This document shows, piece by piece, positions 9,125 to 16,406 of a stretch of DNA of 36,259 nt. Below the pieces are notes generated by a model that was not told where the DNA came from, ran no database searches, and saw only the letters and a program-made list of their open reading frames with translations. Both the position numbers and the translations under genes were made by a program. Source of the DNA: Marinobacter fuscus (GTDB lineage: Bacteria; Pseudomonadota; Gammaproteobacteria; Pseudomonadales; Oleiphilaceae); contig NZ_PXNP01000015.1 of the NCBI RefSeq assembly GCF_003007675.1, positions 1 to 36,259 of the forward strand, given 5' to 3'. Numbering within the stretch: the first letter of the stretch is position 1; every line of letters starts with the position of its first letter.

Positions 9125-9910
9125 ATGAAGCGATCTTTCCCCACCACCACCTTTGCCGTTCTGGGACTGATGATGAGCGTCGCCGGTACGGCTGCGGCGG
9201 ATCACTCAGAACGCAACCCAAACGTAACCGAAGTCAATCCCGGCGATACCGTCAAGGTCGCCCGAATACCGGACAACATCTATCTGCGCACCCAGGACGA
9301 CCCAGACGATCTTATCTGGGATCGCCTGCCGGTGTACCGCACCGGCCTGACCACCGCCCCTCCAGTGCACCCGTCAGTGATGCTGAGATTCGACCCTACG
9401 GATATGGAAGCCAAGCATCTGTACTTTCAGGTGGCCAAATCCAAAGATCGCTTTTACATCCGCCTGCGCTGGAAAGACGCCAGTGAAGACCGCAGCACCA
9501 CCGTCGACCAGTTCCGCGACGGCGTAGCGGTGCAGTACGCCATCGCTGGCCCGGAAACCAGTTATATGATGGGTTCGGGGCCGGATAATCCGGTGAATAT
9601 CTGGTACTGGCGCTCCGACCAGGAGCAAATTGAAAACCTGGCCGCTGGCGGCTTTGGCAGCACGACCCACCTGCCCGAGCAAACAGTCACCGGTGCCAGC
9701 GAATACTTCCCGGAAGAGATCGCCCAGGACAGCGAGTGGCACGTGGTCATGTCGCGCTTAATCGATGAGGACGGCGAACATCAAGTCGATTTGTCCCGCG
9801 ATACCATTCCCGTGGTCTTCGCGCTCTGGGAAGGTCACCACAATGAACGGGACGGAAACAAGAAAGTCACCCATAACTGGATTATGCTGGATAACAGCGA
9901 CAGCCAATAA
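9125..9910 (+). CDS. Heme b-binding gamma subunit (ethylbenzene dehydrogenase-like)
   Basis: 261 aa. A Sec-type signal peptide (MKRSFPTTTFAVLGLMMSVAGTAAA) is followed by a beta-rich domain resembling the heme-b subunits DdhC, ClrC, SerC and EbdC: NIYLRTQDDPDDLIWDRLP near the start, MEAKHLYFQVAKSKDRFYIRLRWKD, then FRDGVAVQYAI and a C-terminal IPVVFALWEGHHNERDGNKK. Family members bind one heme b through Met and Lys ligands; both residue types are abundant here but I cannot name the ligands. The protein would sit in the periplasm and pass electrons to a soluble cytochrome. I chose the ATG at 9125 because it gives the signal peptide; a longer upstream reading overlaps the chaperone. Confidence 0.87.
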   Translation: MKRSFPTTTFAVLGLMMSVAGTAAADHSERNPNVTEVNPGDTVKVARIPDNIYLRTQDDPDDLIWDRLPVYRTGLTTAPPVHPSVMLRFDPTDMEAKHLYFQVAKSKDRFYIRLRWKDASEDRSTTVDQFRDGVAVQYAIAGPETSYMMGSGPDNPVNIWYWRSDQEQIENLAAGGFGSTTHLPEQTVTGASEYFPEEIAQDSEWHVVMSRLIDEDGEHQVDLSRDTIPVVFALWEGHHNERDGNKKVTHNWIMLDNSDSQ

Positions 9911-9943
9911 TAAAAACACAACACAGCAACGGGAAGAGACCAG

Positions 9944-11050
9944 ATGGCCGTATCTCAGTTTAACCCGGGTGAGCGGGATCCACTGGCCCTGAGGCCGGAA
10001 GACTGCAATCGGGGGCACGCCTGCCAGTTCTGCCCCCGAGAAGGCGAGTGCCAGCTCGATAAGGCATTCCATGAGAAATCCCTGCTGGAAAAGCGCCTGG
10101 CCGACATTGGCCAGGTGGTTCTGGTGATGGCGAACAAAGGCGGTGTTGGCAAAAGCACCGTCACAGCCAACCTGGCCATTGCCATGAGCCAGAAAGGGTT
10201 TCGTGTAGGGGTGGCCGATGCGGATATTCACGGCCCCAACCAGAGCCGCTTGTTCAACCTGGTTGGCCGGAAGGTCAAACTTGGAGCCAATGGTCTGGAG
10301 GCTCCCGGCTGCTTTGGTGGCGCCCTGCCGGAGCCGGTAAAGGTCGCCTCCCTGGCGTTTCTGATGCAAAGCGACGACACACCCATTGTCTGGCGCGACG
10401 CCTACAAGCACGACTTCATTCATCACCTGATTGGCAGTTTTGACTGGGGCCCGCTGGACTTCCTGTTTGTCGACATGCCTCCGGGCACCGGCAATGAACT
10501 GATCACCCTGGCCGACTTGCTCGAAGGCCATCCAACTGCGGGCGTGCTCACCACCACGCCCCAGGACATCGCCCTGATGGACAGCCTCAAGGCGTTCCGC
10601 TTTTGTGAAGAGCGGCAATTGCCGCTGATTGGCGTGATTGAAAATATGGCGGGTGTCACCTGCCCCAACTGCGCTACAGAGTTTCACTTGTTTCCGAATG
10701 CCCCGCTGGAAAAGGTTTTGCAAGAGCTGGACTTGCCCTCTATCGCCAAAATCCCCTTCTCGCCGGCATTGGCGGTAGCCTCGGACTCGGGCCAACCGGT
10801 GGCGCTGGAAGCACCGGAGAGCCGCGAAGCCAGAGCCTTCGCCGAGGCTGCCGGGGCATGCCTGGCGTATGCACGGGCTGCACAACTGGAAGCTGGGAAG
10901 CAGGAGCTGAACCACCTTGCCGAGGCCAGCGTTGCAGATATGCTCGCCAATCCCGGGCTCTTGCCTGAGCAATTCCGTAACGGCCCAGAGGCCGACGCCC
11001 TGAACGAGCTGTTAAAAGCCGAGCAACAACGCCTGAGAAATCAGGGCTGA
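9944..11050 (+). CDS. Mrp/Nbp35-like P-loop ATPase with N-terminal four-cysteine motif
   Basis: 368 aa cytosolic ATPase of the Mrp/ApbC/Nbp35 group, which carries and inserts Fe-S clusters. The deviant Walker A is NKGGVGKST (Lys65, Lys70), switch-like DADIHGPNQSR follows, Walker B is FLFVDMPPGTG, and the dimer-interface CPNC (Cys240, Cys243) binds a bridging cluster. An added N-terminal motif, Cys21-x5-Cys27-x2-Cys30-x5-Cys36, resembles the ferredoxin-like N-terminus of eukaryotic Nbp35 though with different spacing; ordinary bacterial Mrp lacks it. Located 33 bp after the gamma gene in the same orientation, it is plausibly a dedicated maturation factor for the multi-cluster enzyme. That role is inference. 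A C-terminal extension of about 60 residues is unassigned. Confidence 0.85.
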   Translation: MAVSQFNPGERDPLALRPEDCNRGHACQFCPREGECQLDKAFHEKSLLEKRLADIGQVVLVMANKGGVGKSTVTANLAIAMSQKGFRVGVADADIHGPNQSRLFNLVGRKVKLGANGLEAPGCFGGALPEPVKVASLAFLMQSDDTPIVWRDAYKHDFIHHLIGSFDWGPLDFLFVDMPPGTGNELITLADLLEGHPTAGVLTTTPQDIALMDSLKAFRFCEERQLPLIGVIENMAGVTCPNCATEFHLFPNAPLEKVLQELDLPSIAKIPFSPALAVASDSGQPVALEAPESREARAFAEAAGACLAYARAAQLEAGKQELNHLAEASVADMLANPGLLPEQFRNGPEADALNELLKAEQQRLRNQG

Positions 11051-11101
11051 TTCTTCAATACACAAGCCATTCCGCACCCTCTTTCCTTTTGGAGCCTGAC
11101 T

Positions 11102-12981
11102 ATGTCCTCAACTGCAGACCTGAGCCGTCGTTCGTTCTTCGGTCGCCTGGCCGGACGGTTTGACCCGGCCGCACCGGATGCCGCCCACTGGTATCAGGTA
11201 CCCGAGGTGTCTGGCGGCGACGGCGATGTCTTCTGGACAGGCTGGAGCGGCCAAGGCGAGGTGTTCGTGGCTGGCGACAACGGGCGTATGGTGCACCTCT
11301 CTGTGCGCGGCGACCATGCCAGCGAGGGCTGGACGCCCATGGCGCTACCTGTAACCACGCCCATTCATGGGCTCTGGGGGCGAAGCGCAAGCGACCTGCA
11401 CGCCGTGGGTTGGATGGGGAGTATTCTCCACTACGATGGCCAGGCCTGGTCACTGGTACAGGGCGCCGTGATCGACCATGAGCGACAACAGTACCAGGCT
11501 ACCGCCGAAAACACGCCGTTATTTGCCATTGATGGCCAGGATAGCGGACAAGCCTGGGCAGTGGGTGATGAAGGCCGGATTCTGCACTTCGATGGTCGGC
11601 AGTGGCGCCCTGAAAGCTCCGGAGTGTTTGATAACCTCAGAGCGGTGGCTTGCGCCAGTGATGGCAGAGTCTACGCCGCTGGCCTTGGCGGTTGTGTTCT
11701 GGAACGAACCATCGAAGGCCAATGGCTGCCTCTGGAGTGCCCCTATCAATGCGGTTTTCAGGCCGTGCTGTCGCTCGCCGACGGCGAATTGTTGCTAGCC
11801 GGTGGCCGCTACTTTGTGGATAAAGGCGGGTTCCGCGGCGAACTGGTGCACTATGCGAACGGACAATTTCAGGTGCTCCATCCTGACTTGGATATGCCGA
11901 GATTGCGCGCACTCAAGCACTACAAAGCTGGCGTTTTGATCGTTGCCGACCGCGGGCACCTGTACTACCTGAACGACTGCAAAATCACCCGCCTGGCCTG
12001 CGACAGCCAGCATGATCTAATGGACGTGATTCCCCTGCCGTCGGATGAAGCCATCGTGGTGGGGGATTTCGGCACGGTGATGACCGCCTCACCCGGGTTT
12101 GTCCGCGCCCTCGCCGAAGACGCACGCAACCACAACGCCAATGCCAGCCGCTGGCAGGTCATGGATTCCCCAAGCCGACATCAGCTCTGGTGCGTCTGGC
12201 AAGACGCTCAAGGCACCACCTGGGCTGGTGGCGAAGCTGGCACGGTTCTGCGGCTTGAAGGCGACCGGTGGCAGGCACTGCCAGCCATTCCCGATGGCCT
12301 GGCCGTACATTGCCTGTGGGGCTGTGACGGTGCCGGGCTGTTTGCCGGAGGGCAACAGGGCCGCATTTACCGATTCGACGGCAAGGCCTGGCAACGGCAT
12401 TTTGACCTGCATCTGGATCTCACCATTCTGGCCATGTGGGGGGCGGGCCCGGAGTGTATCTATGCCGTGGGTGATGAAGGGCTGATTCTGCATTTTGACG
12501 GACTGCGCTGGCAGCGGGTCACCAGTGGCACCCAGTCGGCGCTGTACGACATCTGGGCCTACGATGCCGAGACCTGCTGGTGGTCGGCGATTTCGGCCTG
12601 GTGCTGCGCTACAACGGGCGCGACTGGAAATCCTTCAACGCCAACAGCGAGCAGTTTCTGTACGGTGTCTGGGGGCACGCCCTGGATAATATCTGGGTGG
12701 TTGGGCTCTCTGGCACCGCAACCCACTTTGATGGCAGCCGCTGGGCAGCCGTACCCACTCGACTCAGAGACGATCTGATGGCCATCGATGGCCTGCCCAA
12801 CGGAGAATTGATTGCGGTTGGCACCCGAGGCTGCGCGGCGATATTGAGAGATGGCCAATGGCAGGCCGAATCCACATCGGTGTCTGTCGGGTTAAGAGAT
12901 GTCTGCGTTGGCTATGACGGTGCAGTTTACGCAGTGGGTGATCAGGGCACGATTGTGCGGCGCCATTCACCCCGGGCCTGA
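11102..12981 (+). pseudogene. 14-repeat beta-propeller protein with twin-arginine-like N-terminus, broken by a 1-nt deletion
   Basis: The first frame runs 11102-12574 and the correct frame resumes from 12574 to the TGA at 12979-12981. The junction GAGACCTGCTGG reads correctly if one C is restored (GAG ACC CTG CTG GTG GTC). Repaired, the protein is about 626 aa with some 14 units of the type LWGxxxxxxxAVGDxGxILHFDGxxW, enough for two seven-bladed propellers. The first 15 residues contain SRRSFFGRL, a twin-arginine-like motif, but no hydrophobic core follows, so export is uncertain. It ends the molybdoenzyme cluster, 51 bp after the ATPase gene with a GGAG ribosome site, and is followed by a terminator. 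It may be an assembly or stability factor like Ycf48-type propellers. The deletion could be real decay or a base-call error. Confidence 0.82.
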
Positions 12982-12986
12982 ACGAA

Positions 12987-13010
12987 AAACGGCTCCCGAA
13001 GGAGCCGTTT
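12987..13010. terminator. Bidirectional rho-independent terminator
   Basis: A perfect 10-bp stem AAACGGCTCC / GGAGCCGTTT with a CGAA loop lies between the convergent propeller gene and slyD-like gene. A-rich bases precede it and T-rich bases follow, so it can end transcripts on both strands. Confidence 0.88.
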
Positions 13011-13028
13011 CAGCAACACTGAGAACGC

Positions 13029-13490
13029 TTAGTGCACGTGGCCGTGCTCTTGTTCTTCGTCGGTTGCTTCGCGAGCTTCTACCACTTCAACATCGAAGTG
13101 CAGAGTCTGGCCAGCCAGCGGATGGTTGGCGTCGATGGTGACGGTCTCGTCACTCACTTCAACCACGCGAACCACCTGGGGGCCGCCCGGTGTCTGGGCC
13201 TGGAACTGCATACCTGGCTCAATGGTATCAACGCCTTCAAAAGCAGAGCGCGGAACCGGCTGAACCAGTTCTTCGTTAACTTCGCCATAGCCTTCTGCTG
13301 GCTCTACAGAAACTTTGACCTGATCGCCAGCGTTCTTCTCGGTCAGCGCACTTTCCAGTCCGCCGATGATGTTTTGTGCACCTTCCAGGTACGACAGCGG
13401 CTCACGGCCTTCTACACGGGAGGAATCGAGCTGCTCTCCCTGGTCGTTAGTGAGCGTGTAATGGATGGTGACAACACGAGGTTGGGCCAT
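13029..13490 (-). CDS. slyD: SlyD-like FKBP-type peptidyl-prolyl isomerase
   Basis: 153 aa. The N-terminal FKBP half (VVTIHYTLTNDQGEQLDSS, PLSYLEGAQNIIGGLESAL) is interrupted by the insert-in-flap domain typical of SlyD (AEGYGEVNEELVQPVPRSAF through DANHPLAGQTLHFDVEVV), which gives these proteins chaperone activity. The tail is short and His-poor (EQEHGHVH) compared with E. coli SlyD, so metal binding and a role in nickel delivery may be weak. A strong AAGGAGAT ribosome site precedes the ATG. It is cytosolic and folds prolyl bonds. It shares the terminator at 12987-13010 with the converging cluster. Confidence 0.88.
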   Translation of the reverse strand: MAQPRVVTIHYTLTNDQGEQLDSSRVEGREPLSYLEGAQNIIGGLESALTEKNAGDQVKVSVEPAEGYGEVNEELVQPVPRSAFEGVDTIEPGMQFQAQTPGGPQVVRVVEVSDETVTIDANHPLAGQTLHFDVEVVEAREATDEEQEHGHVH

Positions 13491-13692
13491 GTGATCTCCT
13501 TGCGTGTCCGCAATGACAGTGTATTTAGGTTGTAGGCAATCGAAAGTGATCGTGAACAGCCGGACTGTACAGAGGGACTAACGACCACCGGGCCTCGTTA
13601 GAGAGCCAGGCTCGATAACAAGTCTGAGAACGCAGTTTAACAAGTGACAGACTGCGTTATCTACCTTGTTGTTTGGGTCGAAGGCAGGCTTT
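13491..13692. other. Intergenic region with a hairpin
   Basis: 202 bp between the DUF1285 gene and the slyD-like gene, both on the minus strand, so the slyD promoter must lie here. I could not fix a clear -35/-10 pair. An 8-bp inverted repeat AACGCAGT (13629-13636) / ACTGCGTT (13651-13658) with a 14-nt loop and a short dyad GAGCC-A-GGCTC (13603-13613) are visible. The hairpin may end the upstream gpsA-sixA-DUF1285 transcript, although no T-tract follows. Confidence 0.45.
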
Positions 13693-14259
13693 TCAACCGC
13701 TCGGCCCGATTTCCCAGAATTTTTTGTGACTGGTTACGCCATACACCCGTGTGCCCGCCAGTTCCCTCTCTTCCGCCAGGTCGGCCAGATCATAAAAAGC
13801 CGAGGTGACCAATCGGGCCTCAACACCGTGACGAACCTGAATAACCGGCCGAGGTTCTCCGGTTTGCTCATAGCTGCCAACTTCCAGCGGGTGTTCCGGC
13901 CCCACTTCCAGAGTTTCACCGGCATTGGTGATCACTGAGACAACCTGTTGCTCGCCCTCGCCGCTGACCGTCAGACCGTGGGCCAGCAATGGCGTGTCTT
14001 CCACCCGGATTCGCCACTTCTCCACCGGTGTGACCAGGTAATAGTGCCCGTCCTCTTCGCGCCGGAGAATGGTGGTAAAGAGCCGGACGGTGGCTTCCCG
14101 GGCAATGGGCTCACCCTGATACATCCACTGGCCATCCCGGGTGATGGTCAAGTCCATATCGCCAGACAATTCCGGATGCCACTGGTCGAGCGGAGGCAGG
14201 CCTTTAGCTGTCTGCTCACTGGCCACCGCGCTGGCAATCGTCTCGGGTGTCGGGGTCAT
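13693..14259 (-). CDS. DUF1285 family protein
   Basis: 188 aa, soluble, no signal peptide. The N-terminal part LPPLDQWHPELSGDMDLTITRDGQWMYQGEPI and the later LFTTILRREEDGHYYLVTPVEKWRIRVEDTPLLA are the signature segments of DUF1285, a two-domain family known from structures but with no proven function. A good GGAG ribosome site precedes the ATG. It lies 40 bp after sixA in a minus-strand series with gpsA. Confidence 0.85.
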   Translation of the reverse strand: MTPTPETIASAVASEQTAKGLPPLDQWHPELSGDMDLTITRDGQWMYQGEPIAREATVRLFTTILRREEDGHYYLVTPVEKWRIRVEDTPLLAHGLTVSGEGEQQVVSVITNAGETLEVGPEHPLEVGSYEQTGEPRPVIQVRHGVEARLVTSAFYDLADLAEERELAGTRVYGVTSHKKFWEIGPSG

Positions 14260-14299
14260 AGTGTCTCCGTGTGTGTTCAGTTCTTCGCTAACTCGACTA

Positions 14300-14749
14300 T
14301 CAAGGCAAAAACTGCGCTTTCAGGTCTGCACAACCCGGGCCCACCACTGGCATATCCAGCAATACGGCCTGCGAGGTCATGAAGGGAATACCCTGCCGGT
14401 GCCCGTCCACCAGCAGGGTCGAGAGGCTGCCCACCAAAGGCATGTGAGAGACAATCAACAACGGCGAAAGCTCATTGTCCAGAAGCGCATCCAGGCACTT
14501 GCCGGGGTCATCGTCAGGGGTAATGAACGGCTTCTCGATGATGGGGCAATTCAACACTTCGGCCACAATGGCGGCAGTCTGCCGCGCCCGGATGTAGGGG
14601 CTGCTCCAGATCGCTGCTGGCCGCCAGGGGGAACCGGCAATCTGGGCGGCCACGTCGGCGACGCCATGGCGCCCCACTTCCGTCAGTTCACGCTGCTGAT
14701 CCAGGGTATGCCATCCCGCCTCACCATGACGCATGATCATCAGATGCAC
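14300..14749 (-). CDS. sixA: SixA-type phosphohistidine phosphatase
   Basis: 149 aa member of the histidine phosphatase superfamily. The catalytic RHG motif is at residues 7-9 (MRHGEAGW), the second arginine context is WSSPYIRARQTAA, and the second catalytic His lies in IVSHMPLV. SixA removes phosphate from phosphohistidines such as that of phosphotransfer proteins (ArcB HPt, PtsN system). The small size without a cap domain fits SixA rather than phosphoglycerate mutase. The start is GTG with an AAGGGGGAAATT ribosome site. It lies 37 bp after gpsA. Confidence 0.88.
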   Translation of the reverse strand: MHLMIMRHGEAGWHTLDQQRELTEVGRHGVADVAAQIAGSPWRPAAIWSSPYIRARQTAAIVAEVLNCPIIEKPFITPDDDPGKCLDALLDNELSPLLIVSHMPLVGSLSTLLVDGHRQGIPFMTSQAVLLDMPVVGPGCADLKAQFLP

Positions 14750-14786
14750 AATTTCCCCCTTCGGCTAGTGGCCGGCGTATGTTCGA

Positions 14787-15851
14787 TTACGACTGGCTGA
14801 TGGTTCTTGGCAGAATAAACTCCACATCGGAGTTCTGCACCGCCATCATCAGGCTGTTGATTACGGCATTGATCGATGCATTGTTGTACAGGATTTCGTA
14901 AAGCCCCCGCACCAGTGGCATATAAATACCGATCGCCTCGGATTTCTCGCGCACCAGTTTCAGGGTATAGATGCCTTCGGCTACCTGCCCCAGCTCCTTA
15001 ACGGCTTCGTCCAGCTTTTTACCTTTGCCCAGGGCATAGCCTACCCGGAAGTTCCGGCTTTTGCTGGAGGTGCAGGTTGCAATCAGGTCGCCAACGCCCG
15101 CCAGCCCCATAAAGGTCATCGGGTTGGCGCCAAGGCTGACCGCAAACCGGCTCATTTCCGCCAGCCCGCGGGTAATCAGCATGGCGCGGGCGTTTTCGCC
15201 CATGTCCATGGCCGAGGCGAGGCCCGCGACAATGGCGTAGATGTTTTTTAAAGCCCCTGCCAATTCAACACCATAAACATCAACGTTGGCGTAAACTCTC
15301 AGGTATTCACAGCCCAGCAGATCCTGCACTGCCCGGCGTACTTCCGGATCTTTGGCGGCAATGACCGTGGCCGTCAGTTCCCGGTTAACGATTTCACCCG
15401 CCAGGTTGGGCCCGCTCAGGACACCAGACCGGCAGCGGGGAAGCTCCTCCAGCAGAATTTCGCTCATCAGCTTGAAACCCTGCTCTTCAATGCCTTTGGT
15501 CAGACTGACGACAATCTGGCCATCCCGAAACTCGGTACTGTGCTCCCGGATAACCGTGCGGAACGCTTTAGAAGGAATAGCGACCAGAACGATTTCAGCC
15601 TGACGAACGGCTTCTGCCAGATCGGTGGTCGGGCGAATGTCGCCCTGCAGAACGATGTCCGGCATGTAACGCCGGTTGATCTTGGTGCTTCGGATTTCCT
15701 CGGCCTGGGCCTCATCTCGCATCCAGAAATGAACAATGTGGCCGTTTTCGCCAAGCACTTTGGCCATGGCGGTACCAAAGCTGCCACCACCAAGGACGGC
15801 TACCTCTCGGGAATTCGCCTCTTCATTAGCCGGCGTCTGGTCCTCGGGCAT
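14787..15851 (-). CDS. gpsA: Glycerol-3-phosphate dehydrogenase [NAD(P)+]
   Basis: Cytosolic enzyme that reduces dihydroxyacetone phosphate to sn-glycerol-3-phosphate, the backbone for phospholipids. The Rossmann motif is VLGGGSFGTAMAKVL near the N-terminus, the substrate-binding/catalytic segment is VELAGALKNIYAIVAG, and the C-terminal helical domain has GLAGVGDLIATCTSSKSRNFRVG. I chose ATG 15851 (MPEDQTPANEE, 354 aa) because a GGAAAG lies just upstream and the longer reading from 15917 overlaps the STAS gene. The N-terminal extension of about 15 residues before the Rossmann strand is slightly longer than usual. It follows the STAS gene by 47 bp. Confidence 0.96.
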   Translation of the reverse strand: MPEDQTPANEEANSREVAVLGGGSFGTAMAKVLGENGHIVHFWMRDEAQAEEIRSTKINRRYMPDIVLQGDIRPTTDLAEAVRQAEIVLVAIPSKAFRTVIREHSTEFRDGQIVVSLTKGIEEQGFKLMSEILLEELPRCRSGVLSGPNLAGEIVNRELTATVIAAKDPEVRRAVQDLLGCEYLRVYANVDVYGVELAGALKNIYAIVAGLASAMDMGENARAMLITRGLAEMSRFAVSLGANPMTFMGLAGVGDLIATCTSSKSRNFRVGYALGKGKKLDEAVKELGQVAEGIYTLKLVREKSEAIGIYMPLVRGLYEILYNNASINAVINSLMMAVQNSDVEFILPRTISQS

Positions 15852-15898
15852 AGTCTTTCCATTCTGTTGTATCGGTATTTGGTCGGCGAACCTTCCGC

Positions 15899-16390
15899 TC
15901 AGCCGGTTTCGTCGCACTCAAGAGCCTTCACCAGGTTCTTGAACTCTTCCCTGTTCTTGCTGTTCATCCCCATCAGAACCTTATGGGCATCCAGCACCTT
16001 GTCCCGAACCTGCTGCTCACTCGCCTTGAGTACCGGAATTTCTTCCAGTTCTTCAATCCGGGACGCCGGTTCGCGGACAATGATAAAAATTTTATCAAAG
16101 CCCATGGAGGTGATGATGCGGGTAATATCAGGGTTGGTAGAGATCAGGGTCGGCAGGAAGTGACTCCGCTTGTGGGCGGCCATGGCGATTTTCGCCAGCA
16201 ATCCGAGGGTGGTGCTATCGACAATGTCGGTCTCGGTAAGATCAATCACAACGGTCTTGAAATGCGGATCATTGGTGATCGATTCAACCAGATTATCCAG
16301 CGTCGAACATAGGTTCAGCCGGATTTCCCCAATAAATTTAAGGACATATATTCCCTGCTGTTCTGCTTGCAGGATTTTGTAACCAGCCAT
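15899..16390 (-). CDS. STAS-domain anti-sigma factor antagonist
   Basis: 163 aa from the ATG at 16390 (MAGYKILQAEQQG). Residues about 5-110 form a STAS domain with the phospho-acceptor segment TDIVDSTTLGLL; Ser59 is the likely phosphorylation site. A helical C-terminal extension (EELEEIPVLKASEQQVRDKVLDAHKVL) is beyond the usual 100-110 aa of SpoIIAA-like proteins and recalls HsbA of Pseudomonas, which switches between an anti-sigma factor and the flagellar anti-sigma factor FlgM. The gene is 16 bp after the PP2C-type phosphatase gene, its probable dephosphorylating partner. The partner kinase is not in the window. Confidence 0.88.
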   Translation of the reverse strand: MAGYKILQAEQQGIYVLKFIGEIRLNLCSTLDNLVESITNDPHFKTVVIDLTETDIVDSTTLGLLAKIAMAAHKRSHFLPTLISTNPDITRIITSMGFDKIFIIVREPASRIEELEEIPVLKASEQQVRDKVLDAHKVLMGMNSKNREEFKNLVKALECDETG

Positions 16391-16406
16391 TTTATTCACA
16401 CTGCTA

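Noticed and set aside
9758..10972. Minus-strand frame of 404 codons opposite the Mrp-like ATPase
   Set aside because: The plus strand carries Walker A, Walker B and CPxC motifs; the minus reading has no recognisable domain.
12569..12582. Programmed -1 frameshift in the propeller gene
   Set aside because: There is no slippery heptamer or downstream pseudoknot, and one added C restores the repeat; a deletion or sequencing error is simpler.
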